DNA of 64,000 nt from NCBI GenBank assembly GCA_036346355.1, contig CM070580.1, forward strand, positions 19,521,374 through 19,585,373, given 5' to 3'. Source of the DNA: Rhipidocladum racemiflorum (Eukaryota; Streptophyta; Magnoliopsida; Poales; Poaceae). Each line of letters starts with the position of its first letter. Position 1 is the stretch's first letter. Below are positions 22,457-33,891 of the stretch, piece by piece. Below the pieces are notes generated by a model. The model worked only from the letters and a program-made list of their open reading frames with translations. It was not told the DNA's origin and ran no database searches. Made by a program: the position numbers and the translations under genes.

Positions 22457-23091
22457 TGCACTTGAGGTAGACACACGACGACCCCCAAGATTCGAAACCA
22501 GACGGGGCAAGGCCATCTCTTTATCAACCGGCTGGCAGCAACTAGCTGGTTCCTTAATCCTTATAGTGCTTGGTGGGCTCTTTGTTTGATGGCTAAAATC
22601 AGCTATATCAATTTTTTGGTATAGTCGAAACTGGACAAAGTAAAAAAATTTAAGAACAAAAAATGTTCTTTAGATTGTGGCCAAACCTAATTTTGGTGTG
22701 CGATTTCATTGTCTCCCTATTGTCCGTGTGTGACATCAGATTTTATTGACGTTTTTAAATGTTGGTAGTAAAGTAAACAACAGCCAATTTCCGTTAGCGT
22801 TACCAATATTTGATGTGGTTTGCAAGGATGTCAAACAAAACAACCGCTAAATTGTCTATTTAATCGCAACGCAATTTTGCACGTAAATTTATTTGTTCAT
22901 ACTTTTGGCCGGGATTTCTCATCTCATGCTAAGAACCGCAGGTTCGCAGAACTCAAATCTTTTATTAAGACAAATATGCCACCAAAACGGTTGGACTAGC
23001 CATTGGTGCGGCCCCTAGCCACTGTTTAAGTGTGTTCCTATCATTTTTTCTAGGGATACAAGGTGGACGCACATCACACTCGCGCACCACG

Positions 23092-23283
23092 CATACGCAA
23101 ACACGCATGTGCATGTGTTACACATGTTAAAGAAGTGATGGAGGTTCTATGACCTTTGTTGTGCCAATACGCACTGTCCTATACTTACATGCGCAAACAC
23201 ACGTGTGCATGTATTGCGCATGTCAAATAAGTGATTGACGGTTCTATAACCTCACTTTTGTCGGCATGTACTATCCTATACTC
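23092..23283 (+). repeat. tandem duplication, two 96-bp copies
   Basis: Copy one begins CATACGCAAACACGCATGTG and copy two begins CATGCGCAAACACACGTGTG at 23188. Both continue with AAGTGAT, GGTTCTAT, ACCT and end TATCCTATACT-like or TGTCCTATACT. They have diverged at about a fifth of positions. Confidence 0.75.
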
Positions 23284-23506
23284 TATTCAACGTGCACACT
23301 TGTATATACTTTTTTAAAATTTTCCGATGAGGCACTTAAAGTTGGATTCGAGAGTGGACTCTCGGCAGCCGAAAGTTCAATCACTCCCGTGCCACCCAAG
23401 TTAGTCTCGGTCCTCATGTTTCTAGCTTTCTAAGAAGAAAATATAGTTGGAGACAATCGGGATTCCATGTAGTCATGTGGGGACTGCAACTTAAGCCGTC
23501 ACTGTA

Positions 23507-23643
23507 TGACCGTCCGATCGAAAATAGATGGTCTACATCGGCTAAAAATAACACAGGAACACTGTTCATGGTACTATAGCAAAACACTGTTCTTTTCGTT
23601 TTTAGCTAATCCGGTTTGATCGATGTTTCGATCGGACGATGGA
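23507..23643. repeat. foldback, MITE-like
   Basis: GACCGTCCGATCGAAAA at 23509 is complemented by TTTCGATCGGACGATGG near 23627-23643; inside, GGCTAAAAAT is complemented by GTTTTTAGCT. No clear target duplication was found, so the family is not assigned. Confidence 0.45.
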
Positions 23644-24143
23644 AACTGTCTAAGTTGAAGAGTTACCAGTAGTATTCGTTCTAGAGATCCACGCGTGAAA
23701 TATCTGCAAAAACAGGGGCAGATGCGTGCATTTGAGTAAGCCCCTCATCCAAGCCAAGAAAGATTCTTTTAATTCCAGAAAGCGCGATGTACCAAAAGAT
23801 AGTATAATAGAGAAAAGTAGAAGCGACGTGGTCGGCTCGAGCTAGAAGTCCTCGGATTCCTTGCTCGTTGGCAAAAAGCAGGGCAATTCATACGAGAAAT
23901 TCAACATGGTCCCAACCGGGGAAGGCGGATATGCTCATGCCGTCTTGTGGACGTTTCTTCTCGGTAAGTGGTAACTAACCGAACGGGAAAACTGAGACAA
24001 GAACATGCGCTAGCAACTCAACCTGTTCACGCCCGGAATTGTACGTTTGGGCGGTTGTTGTCTAGTAGCCGCGTCCCTTCCTGCCTCTGACACCGGCCAG
24101 TCTCGAGTGCTGCACGATTTGTCAAGATAGATTGCTGATCTTA

Positions 24144-24387
24144 GACTATCTCCAGTAGTTTCTCTTCAGCATCCAAATTTTTTCAAGAATAGATCCTAAG
24201 TGCTCCAGCGGATTCCCTTCGCGATTCCCTTCAGACGGGATTTGAAGAGAGAATCTGGATAGAAAGGGATTCCCTTCACGGTTCCCTTCACAAATTCATT
24301 ACAGGGGAAACTGTTGGAGATGGTAAGAAATAAAGGGAATGAATATGTGGAAGGGAATGCAATGAAGGGAAATTGCTGGAGATAGTC
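24144..24387. mobile_element. Tourist-like (PIF/Harbinger) MITE
   Basis: The ends are GACTATCTCCAGTAGTTTC on the left and, on the minus strand, GACTATCTCCAGCAATTTC on the right. The 3-bp target TTA is duplicated at 24141-24143 and 24388-24390. The element is 244 bp, non-coding, and internally rich in GGGAATGAA and TTCCCTTC strings that also pair. Confidence 0.85.
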
Positions 24388-24390
24388 TTA

Positions 24391-25866
24391 GGCTATTCAC
24401 CAAGAACGACAGAAAATTTCTGTGTACGATGTAGGCTTTGTGTGTGCTGTATCCTTGATGCAAGTTGCCTATACGAAGTACGTACATATTAAGTGGCGAA
24501 CTTAGAAAATTTTAAATAGTGGTATACATCTCATACATATTTATAGTCTTACATAATAATTTCGTAACATTATAAATCCAACAAGTATATTCTAAATTTG
24601 CTAGAAGTATAATTACAAATTCTAACCACCAAAATCGAAATTAATTCGATTAACAAATTTAATCTACTAAAAATTTGATCTCCTAACGTTTTTCAAATTT
24701 TCAGAAATAACATACGTACGTGGCACCTCACTAGATCCGCTCCTGCGTACATTGTGCTAGGCAGTCAAGACAGTTGAAATGGAAACATGGACATAGAAAT
24801 TTTCTACGTCTTGCTCCGTAGTGTATGGAGGTCAGCATGTATAAATGTCAGGATTTTGATTTCGAACAAGCCAGTCAACACGATATACGTACGCGGGGTT
24901 GTTTTTCTTGCGTGGTACATCTTGGTTCGGCGCGGTGTATAGAAAGGGAAAAACTGACAAGGGCGGTTGCATACGTAAAGGTGTAGTAGTTTGGTCTTTT
25001 GCTCCTTCGGTGGATGCCTGCCGCCTGTGTAGCGGCAGACCTGTACCCAATTCGATTTCGGTTGCCGTGCTGAACCACGGTTACTTTTGAACGATTGTGA
25101 GCCAGAGGCAAACATGGCAGGTTTTCGCAGGTGGTTTTGGACCTATGGCTAGGCTATGCACGCATCGTCAAACAAACATGTATGTTGGGAGACGGTGCAG
25201 CCATCGTTATTCCTTATCGAGCGAGTTGATCCACGAAGCAAGCAGGCGCAGCAGTGCAGCACCTAACAGGGTAATCTACAGGCAGCACTCTGTTTCGTAA
25301 GAAATACCACATCTGTTTGGACGAAATGGCCGCTCTGTTTCGTACGAAGCGAAATGATGACGCCCTGAGGCTCTAGAACTTGTCTGCCCAAAGAACTCAA
25401 AGGGCAAGAAAGGAACTAGGGAAGGACACGACCGGTGGGCACGCGGGTGCGGAAACCACCCCCGGGGCCCCGGCTTTTCTTCGCCGACGCGCCCGCGGGA
25501 TGCCGCCGACGCAGGGAGGCTCGACTGGTGACGGCGGTTTCGTCTGGCCCCGGAAAACCGGCGTCGGGGCGTCGGACGAGGTCGGTCGCTGCGCCGCGTG
25601 CGACGTGTCTCGGAGTCGGACGACACACCGCGCGCGGTGGGTGGCTGGGTTAGGTTCGGTAGGCGTTCGACTGGTAATTAGGCCATCCCGCGAGTACGAT
25701 GCCGCACATATTCCCCTCGGCTTTAACCCAACGTTTTGGGCTTCCCCAAGAACAATTGAATCTGTGTACTGCTTGCTTTGCACCTTGTTTTGCCATCGGT
25801 TTGGTTCCATGGTAAACGACGTTGCCCGCTCCTGATGTGTCATGTACTCTTACACTGACTGTACGG

Positions 25867-25868
<2 letters not shown>
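24391..25868. other. intergenic DNA; GC-rich patch at 25380-25660
   Basis: The patch 25380-25660 is GC-rich and carries overlapping open frames on both strands, none of which resembles a known protein. It could be a decayed gene or transposon fragment. The rest is AT-rich, and nothing else is recognised. Confidence 0.4.

Positions 25869-25908
<40 letters not shown>
25869..25908. repeat. (TA)n microsatellite
   Basis: About 20 uninterrupted TA units. Confidence 0.95.
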
Positions 25909-25911
<3 letters not shown>

Positions 25912-26865
25912 AAATGATGACACCATGCTAAGGTGAGAGTCTGTGAGCACCACTAAAGTCTTGAAAGTTGAGGATTTATAGTAGCGCTCTCCAATATTTG
26001 AAGCGGACCTAACCGCAAAGTTAGTGGAGATCTCTCCTCTTGATTTTCAGTCGTTAATCAAAGTACATATACGCATGCTAAGTTGGAAAGTGTATGCTCC
26101 GGCTGCTTAAGGTACTGAACCTTTGCGATTCACGGCGTGTTGTGAGACCGTGTCGATTTTATCTACGTGTGATGAGTAATTGACTGTATTAGTAATTATG
26201 GTGTTTAAATTTGAGTTTGATTTGATTTATATTTGAATTTAAAGTAATTTGATTTGCTGCCAATGCAGTCGGCGCTACTGACATGAGAATGGCGGTAGTT
26301 ATTTTTCAGCAAGGAAAATCTATCGGGTTTGAGCCGAGGGGTACTACTGACCCAGGGGATACTGCCAGCGTATAGTAGGCGGTAGTGCCAAGTTTTCCAG
26401 ATAATCATGAATCATTTTTGCTCTATAATGCTTAATTGCATATTGTGCCGAGCAATGCTATGTGATATGTTTGTATGTCTATGATGGTTGCAGGACTTGA
26501 AGCTAGGCTATGGTGATATGGAAGAGACTGAGACTAGAATAGGAAAGCTGAGGTCTAAAAGATCAAGCGGTGCTGAAGATGATCGAGGCCGGGTGTTGCT
26601 GCGAACCGGGAGGACAAGTGGATGGTTAGGATGCCAACTTGAGCCATACTCAAACAAAGAAAGATCGTTAGATCGCGGATTCGCGGATGGAGTAGCAGTC
26701 AAGTTAGTGTGCTTTGAGAAGCATGCAAAACTCGTTACATTTGTGGGTTTCGGGTTAGCACATGTATGAGTAAGTGAGTCAGTCCCAAACCCTTGATTAT
26801 GTTCCTTATGGATGAAGAAAGTAATCCAAGGGTAGAGACTGACTCGGTTATGTTATAAATAGGGT
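25909..26865. other. intergenic DNA without a recognisable gene
   Basis: An open frame at 26488-26769 has a hydrophilic start (EETETRIGKLRSKRS) but no similarity that I recognise and no supporting splice or promoter signals. Its style resembles non-coding parts of retroelements. Confidence 0.35.
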
Positions 26866-26873
26866 GGTGTGGG

Positions 26874-27718
26874 CAGTGGCAAATTCAGGAATTTTTATAT
26901 GTGTATATGGAGTTAACAAAACATTATTCAATATAAAAGTTAAAGATTCGCAATAACAAAAATTAAAATACAAATTGTTCATATTAGAGCAAATATAGCA
27001 CAATAAATTAGCAAATTTCAAAATAATTAAGAAAAAATAAAAAATAACTCGCGAGACTCTGTAAGTTGGAAGTTAGATATTATGGCTTCACCACTACCTT
27101 GTAAAAAAAATATATTGATCATCCACTATACTTAGTTGGATTTTTTTGTCATAAAATTAATTATCGAAAACAAATTTGCTTTCTATAGGTATTGGTTTTG
27201 ATGTGAAGGTAGTAGTTATAGTTGTCTTCTGTGTCTTTTCAGATCGATCCCACAAAGCTTCCAATCTAAAGAAAATCACTTCATTTTCTTAAGCTCTACA
27301 TCCACAAAACCAACTAATTAATCCCATCGATTCACCCTTTATCAACATTTCAGGTAGAGCAATGGTGGTATTAGTCCTACATTACTTACATAAGGTGAGT
27401 TGCAGTAGTATAATATCTGCTGAGTCCAAACATAGCACCTCCAAGTTAACTCTTTTACCCGAAGCAAGGACGAAAATGTAAGCGGGGTGCTTTGTGTGTG
27501 CGGGTCCCCCCTAGGTGGGCTGGACATTGAGTGAATTTGGACCAAGGTGTTACAGTTGTGGTTGATGCTTAGTCGACAACCCGGTTATCGCCTTAGTCCC
27601 CATCCTTTAGTCGCCTGCTTGTTGAATTGCGTCATCGATCGACGCCCCGAGGCCAAGTGAGAGAGAGACCGACAAAGATAATGATAGACAAAAAAATTGG
27701 CTAGGGTCCGAGGCCAAG

Positions 27719-27757
<39 letters not shown>

Positions 27758-28052
27758 ATAAGAGACAAAAAAGATAAAAAAAAAATTTGGCTGGTGTTGG
27801 TTATATTGTGTAGTGTACTTTTCTCAGTTGAGAAATAGGATGAGTGGGCTTTTCACTAATGGGCTAGGCTGGCCGATTGATGAGGTGGGAGAATGAAAAT
27901 GGGCTAACGTTAGTTGATTAGTGAATATGTATGCTGATTTGGTCCTATTATTAATATATACAGCTAATATGCATATTATATAATCAATTTTTTTGCAAAA
28001 ATATTTGATTATACATCTGTACACCCATGTCCCTTAGTTGGATCCGCCACTG
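26874..28052. mobile_element. hAT-like non-autonomous element
   Basis: The left end CAGTGGCAAATTC and the right end, on the minus strand CAGTGGCGGATCC, form short inverted repeats. The flanking 8-mers GGTGTGGG (26866-26873) and GGTAAGGG (28053-28060) match at six of eight positions, which fits a decayed 8-bp target duplication. The interior is AT-rich and non-coding, with a (GA)n run. Confidence 0.6.
27719..27756. repeat. (GA)n microsatellite
   Basis: About 18 uninterrupted AG units inside the hAT-like element. Confidence 0.95.
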
Positions 28053-28060
28053 GGTAAGGG

Positions 28061-29900
28061 TATGCCTCCAACACTAAGCTTGTGAGAAGGATTTTAATTT
28101 TCTTATGTTCCTTTGAGTTTTTCCCACCTGGTTATGAGCCTTTGTAAACCTTCTTCTCAAAGCTCTGTAAGTTACATTTCTCTCTCGTGCTCAGAAATTT
28201 ATTTCAATTTTTGTGTTTTTTTTTGCTTGCTTCCCTCTTACACTTTGCATTTGTCTCCCCTTCTTCTACTTGCTTTATATTTTCTCTCATGCTTTGATTT
28301 TTTTTTTCAATTTTTGTATTTTTTTGCTTGGTTCCCTTTTGCACTTTGGATTTGTCTCCCCTCCTTTTACTTACTTATGAATCTTATTACCAAGGATGAA
28401 TGATTAATGAATAAATCTTCTGAAGTTCACATTCCAATCATTTAGGCAAGCTTCCTCTTGATTTTCTCTCAAGCACCGATTTTTTGCTTCGATAGGAAGG
28501 ATTCTTGGTATATCAGGGGTCTTGCTAGTTTAAGGGGTATTTATTTGATGTTCTTGCTTGCAGTGACATGTAGAAGGTCATTTAGGATCATCTTGATCAT
28601 CAAAATCCCACGAGCAAGCCCAGAGTGATAATTTTAGTTTTAGCCTAGTTTTGGTGCACTATTCCATCAAATGAAAAAAGGCTGAAACTTTGACGTCATT
28701 CCTTGCGATTGAAGGTTGGAATAGGTTCCTAATATTCATAGAAAAGTGCATACAAAGTTTCACAAGTTTTAGATCAGCTGATCAAAAGATACGCCGATTT
28801 TTTATTTCGAAGCTATGTTGATTTCAATGTTCATTTGCCTATTTTTACTATTCACTGGTAGTATTGTTACTGTAGTATGATAGTGATGGGTTACTGTTCA
28901 TCCATACCGAATTACCGATGTGTAATTTGCGGTGGTGCCGATCTGGTTGAGAATTTTCTGAAATTTTGATTCTTTTGACTACCAATTATATATAAAAAAA
29001 ATCGCAAACCTCTGCTTCCTTTCCACCAAAATAGCTTTAGAGCTCGTTCGTACAATTATACCACCACATGATTTAAGCCATAACCAGTTTTCCAAAAACC
29101 TGGTATGCACATTTTTTTTTTGCTTTCCCCCTATTTTTCAACCCGAGCTGATTGAAATGCAAATAACTTTCGCTAGACAACTCCAAATTTAATGAGACAG
29201 CTTTTAAATATGTGTAAAATCATATAGATTATGAATATACAAAAATATTTTAGTTTTAATTATTATACAGCAAACGATCTCAAATTTTAGCTAAATGTTT
29301 AAATTTATCGTGACTTGGATGCTTCAAAATTTAGCTAATTGTTCAAATTTACCATAACTTGGATGCTTCAAATTTTGGTTAAATGTTCAAATCTATCTGT
29401 TACAAAGAGCAATAATAGAGTCTAAGGCGACATAAAAAAACATAATGGTAGAATGCTCGTTTCCCAGGCGATAGGTTCGTCTCCATTCTTCCCTACAAAA
29501 AAAGTCTAACAACTACAGTATTTTTACTTCTTGAAACAAAATATTTTTTGTGAATTTTTTTTAAAAAAATTTGAAACACAATTTCCCCTCTGTATTACAG
29601 TTTTTTAATTTTTTAAGTACCTTTCTGGAACCCCCCCCCCCCTCTCTCTCTTAAAATTGAACTACAATATTTTTAAAAATTATTACCTTTTCACTTTTAG
29701 AGAATTTTTCTCTACCTTTACTGTATTTGTTTTTCAAAAATTACCACCGCGCACCGAATTATCATCTAGTTACACGAAAGCGTGGTTTTAATTTTCTTTT
29801 AGAAAGGCCATGCACCGTCTTTTTGTCTGTCTCAAGAAGAGGAGGAGAAAGACAAAGTATACTGTATACACTTGTCAGTCTGTCCCTTTCTTTTCCTCGC
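28061..29900. other. intergenic DNA upstream of GAD
   Basis: No gene is seen. A block of about 98 bp is duplicated in tandem: 28195-28275 and 28292-28374 both read TTTCAATTTTTGT, then TTTTTTGCTTG, then TTGCACTTTG-like sequence, then TTTGTCTCCCC. From 28600 to 29760 the DNA is AT-rich, and GGATGCTTCAAA-like strings are repeated near 29318 and 29360. Confidence 0.5.
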
Positions 29901-29907
29901 TGACCCA

Positions 29908-29913
29908 CACGTG
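29908..29913 (+). promoter_or_regulatory. G-box (CACGTG) upstream of GAD
   Basis: CACGTG in the setting ACACGTGAC lies about 260 bp before the TATA box. Such ACGT cores are bound by bZIP and bHLH factors, often in abscisic acid or light response. That this one acts is an inference. Confidence 0.4.
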
Positions 29914-30170
29914 ACCGAGCCAAGCACTGCCATTTTTTACTTTCCACGACCTTGTCAGTCGCAGGCATTAAAATGGAAAGGACAATTCAAGACGAACAGC
30001 AGTAGTACGTGTACCGGGCACGGCCGTCTTTCCTCTCTTTGACCTTTCCTTTGGGAACGCATACGGCATCCCCGCGCAGACTCCTTTTTCGTTTGCGTTC
30101 TCGCCTCTCGGCTCCAGGATCCTCCTTTTCTCCTTCAGCTTATTCCAAGTTCGCACCCTCGCCGGGCGCG

Positions 30171-30177
30171 TATATAA
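30171..30177 (+). promoter_or_regulatory. TATA box of GAD
   Basis: TATATAA in CGCGTATATAAACCC, 187 bp before the ATG and followed by CA-rich DNA typical of a plant start region. Confidence 0.7.
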
Positions 30178-30357
30178 ACCCAGGCAATGCCCCGGCTACA
30201 ACACACACCAAAACTCATATCGCATCTGGTTCCAAGCCCCAAGAGCTTTAGCTAGAAGCGCAAGCTGAGCGATTAGATTGTCGCGGTCCGGTTCCCTCGT
30301 CGTCTTCTCCAAGCCTAAAAGACAAGAGCAGGGTCGATTGAGTGATCGGCAGCAGCC

Positions 30358-33215
30358 ATGGTGCTCTCCAAGGCCGTCTCCGAGAGCGACATGTCCGTGC
30401 ACTCGACGTTCGCCTCGCGCTACGTCCGGTCGTCCCTCCCAAGGCATGTGTTGCTGCTCTTGTTTCTTGACCGGTTCTTCCTCTCGCATTTGTTCTTGCC
30501 GACACTGACTCCTGCTGGATTAATAGCCAATCAGCCCACAGCTTCATTTGAACAATGACTGACCAGAGCTTCTGGTTCATGTCAAATTAATCTAACTAAT
30601 CGATGGATGGATCGGCCGGTGCAGGTACCGTATGCCGGAGAACTCGATACCGAAGGACGCGGCGTACCAGATCATCAACGACGAGCTGATGCTGGACGGC
30701 AACCCGCGGCTGAACCTGGCGTCCTTCGTCACCACGTGGATGGAGCCCGAGTGCGACAAGCTCATCATGGCCGCCATCAACAAGAACTATGTCGACATGG
30801 ACGAGTACCCCGTCACCACCGAGCTGCAGGTGCACCAAATTCCACTTTGAATCGCCTTCTCTATTGTTTCTACATGTACTTCACAGTTTGTGTTTTGCCA
30901 TCTTGACCCTCGAGCACCTTGGGACCGTCTTGGCATCATTCATTCAATGTTTTTGTTTTAATTAACATACAAATTTTGGATCGTTGGATACCTTATCCGG
31001 ATATCACCAATCAGTTAGATCAAATCATAAGATCGGATGTAATCGAAACTATCGAATCTCAATAATGATCCAATAGTTCTACATTTGGATGATTTCAGCA
31101 ATAAAAACATTCGGATGAAATTTATCAAATCCCTTATATAAATATTAAAGTATGAATTATATATATATATATAATGATTACTTATTCTTTTGTTTAGTTT
31201 AAAATTTATATAATTTGTATTATGAAAGAAAATATAAAAAACACTTTTCTTAGTCAGTGAAAAAAGTCTGTAAAAAGTTATAGTAAATATACACACGTGC
31301 TAAAGAAAGATGTCTATTTGTGGGATGGAAAAAATATTATTTATTTGTTTTTTTGTTTGCTAAATGGTTTAGCCTATCTGTTTTGGGCCGTGCTGTTGTA
31401 TTGTACAATTCACCGAGACTTTTGTTTTCAGTTTTTTTTTTGACACTTCCACATTCGACATTGCAGAACCGGTGCGTCAACATGATCGCGCATCTCTTCA
31501 ACGCGCCGCTCGGCGAGTCCGAGACGGCGGTCGGCGTGGGCACGGTGGGGTCATCGGAGGCCATCATGCTGGCCGGGCTGGCGTTCAAGAGGAGGTGGCA
31601 GAACAAGCGCAAGGCCGAGGGCAAGCCATTCGACAAGCCCAACATTATCACCGGCGCCAACGTCCAAGTAAGCAGCTGCCCAACTCCAGAAATCCTGCAA
31701 TGTTTCAAGCTGTTTCCTGAGTCTAATTTTGCAATGTTTTACCTGAACTCGTGTAGGTCTGCTGGGAGAAGTTCGCGAGGTACTTTGAAGTGGAGCTGAA
31801 GGAGGTGAAGCTGCGCGACGGCTACTACGTGATGGACCCCGAGAAGGCGGTCGAGATGGTCGACGAGAACACCATCTGCGTCGCGGCGATCCTGGGCTCG
31901 ACGCTCAACGGCGAGTTCGAGGACGTCAAGCTCATCAACGACCTGCTCGACAAGAAGAACAAGGAGACAGGGTAAGCCGAGGCCGCCACCGCTAGTTCGT
32001 TCGTTGGTCACGACAGAGCAACGCATTGCAAGCACAGGCGCATCATTTGCATTTCTTGTGCTCAGGATTCTGATTACCGGTTTTTACAGTAGGACCGATA
32101 TTGCCAATTTTCGGAAAAAAATCGGTTGATTTCAGCTGAAAATTACAAATCAAAATTTGGACCTGAAAAGTTTTGGCTGAAAATCGGGAAATTATTACAT
32201 TTGAAAAAAAAACCCTCTATATTTAACAAAATTCATGCAAAATAAGTTTTTCGTGACCGATTTGATATTTTACGGTCGATATTTTCGATTTTCAACCGAA
32301 AATCAGAGCCGTGGCTGTGCTAAACATGTACAATTCCTTGCGCCGCAGCTGGGACACGCCGATCCACGTGGACGCGGCGAGCGGCGGGTTCATCGCGCCG
32401 TTCCTGTACCCGGAGCTGGAGTGGGACTTCCGGCTGCCGTGGGTGAAGAGCATCAACGTGAGCGGCCACAAGTATGGCCTCGTCTACGCCGGCATTGGGT
32501 GGTGCATCTGGCGCAACAAGGAGGACCTGCCCGAGGAGCTCATCTTCCACATCAACTACCTCGGCGCCGACCAGCCGACCTTCACCCTCAACTTCTCCAA
32601 AGGTTCCAGCCAAGTGATCGCGCAGTACTACCAGCTCATTCGCCACGGGTTCGAGGTAATTGACGACCCGATTGGGTAGCTGTCCTTGACCAAAATCTCG
32701 ATCAGGCGCGTCTGATGAGCTGACGCGATGGATCCATGGCAATGCAGGGGTACAGGAACATCATGGAGAACTGCCACGAGAACGCCATGGTGCTCAAGGA
32801 GGGCCTGGAGAAGACGGGCCGCTTCAACATCGTGTCCAAGGACGACGGCGTGCCACTGGTGGCCTTCTCCCTCCGGGATCGCAGCCGGCACGACGAGTTC
32901 GAGATCTCCGACATGCTGCGCCGCTACGGCTGGATCGTGCCGGCGTACACCATGCCCCCTGACGCGCAGCACGTCACGGTGCTCCGCGTCGTCATCCGGG
33001 AGGAGTTCAGCCGCACCCTGGCCGAGCGCCTCGTCCTCGACATCGAGAAGGTCATGTACCAGCTGGACGCGCTCCCGTCCAAGCTCATGCCTCCCGCCCT
33101 GCCGGCGCCGCTGGCCAACGGGTACGCCAAGAAGTCGGAGCTCGAGACGCAGAAGTCGGTGACGGAGGCTTGGAAGAAGTTTGTGCTCGCCAAGAAGACC
33201 AATGGCGTCTGCTAG
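30358..33215 (+). CDS. GAD: glutamate decarboxylase, six exons, intact
   Basis: This PLP enzyme turns L-glutamate into GABA and CO2 in the cytosol and is the entry step of the GABA shunt. Exons: 30358-30443, 30625-30829, 31467-31667, 31757-31971, 32349-32655 and 32748-33215. They join to 1482 bases, 493 residues plus stop, the usual plant length. The start MVLSKAVSESD is the typical one. SINVSGHKYG holds the PLP-binding lysine (residue 277). The C-terminal tail (VTEAWKKFVLAKK, with Trp and a Lys cluster) is the calmodulin-binding region of plant GADs, which links activity to calcium. Intron 1 starts with GC (AAG|GCATGT) and ends CAG; the other introns are GT-AG. Reading frame and phases fit at every junction and no break is seen. 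Intron 2 (637 bp) and intron 4 (377 bp) are AT-rich. Confidence 0.97.
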
Positions 33216-33860
33216 TGCCAGTGCCACTGTGCTGGTAGCAGCAAGAGGCTCCTAATTAGTTAGCACATCATGGTCATGGTGTGAGCTACCGATGTTACAT
33301 TTTTTTTTTCTTGCTGATTCGCGCGAATTCTCGGTCTAGGTAGAGTTATAATAATAAAAGTTTTGCTACGGCTTTTAATAGTTTGTGCAGCTGCGCTGCA
33401 CTGATCGGGTTGAGAGTTTAGTTCGCTATGCTTGTGCGAATTGTTGACTGGCATTAAAAAAAAAAACTTGATTCAATCAATCAGAACATCATGTTTGGTG
33501 TTGAGTTGGCGCTACACAATTTCTGTTATAATGAAAGAAGAAAAAACTGGGAGAATAGTTGAAACATCACATATGCGTGGATCTTGATGTACATACCTCT
33601 TGATCGTCCCAGATTCAACTACCTTGCGGCCTTCAAGGCCCTGGGGCCTGATGCCCAATTCCACTGGGCCACTAGGTATGAGATTTTGAGCCCGACCCAT
33701 CTGGCCCATATATGCAAGATGGGTTGGCTCGCTCGTTTTTTTCCCCACTAGAAAAAAAGAGAGAAAAGCGCTGTTCTTTTTTGGACTCTAAAAAGAACTC
33801 GGTTTTTCCCCGGGAGGATTACCGTTGTGCAGCTAGACGCTAATGTATCTATATGTTATA
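33216..33860. other. 3' UTR of GAD and spacer
   Basis: An AATAAA signal lies at 33353-33358, 138 bp after the stop codon. After about 33450 no feature is recognised up to the Helitron end at 33861. Confidence 0.6.
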
Positions 33861-33891
33861 CTAGGAAAGTTTACGCGGCGGCACGCCGCGT
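33861..33891 (-). other. Helitron 3' terminus (hairpin plus CTAG)
   Basis: An 8-bp perfect stem with a 3-base loop stands eight bases before the CTAG terminus and is flanked by T on the minus strand. The same layout recurs at 57627. Confidence 0.82.

Larger units (their letters stand above)
22460..24140. other. intergenic DNA without a recognisable gene
   Basis: No conserved coding region is seen. The stretch contains a tandem duplication (23092-23283) and a foldback (23507-23643), listed separately. Confidence 0.5.

Noticed and set aside
25276..25871. Cluster of open frames on both strands in a GC-rich patch
   Set aside because: High GC content opens all frames. No frame shows a conserved motif.
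28113..28403. Hydrophobic open frame rich in Phe, Leu and Ser
   Set aside because: It comes from a T-rich tandem duplication and has no start context or homologue that I recognise.
29425..29490. Second tRNA-like stretch with GGTAGAATGCTCGTTTCCC and GGTTCGTCTCC
   Set aside because: Only the B box is fair. The A box and stems cannot be made to fit, so evidence is too weak for a SINE call.
32628..33227. Long minus-strand open frame opposite the last GAD exons
   Set aside because: It is a shadow of the GC-rich GAD coding sequence in another frame.
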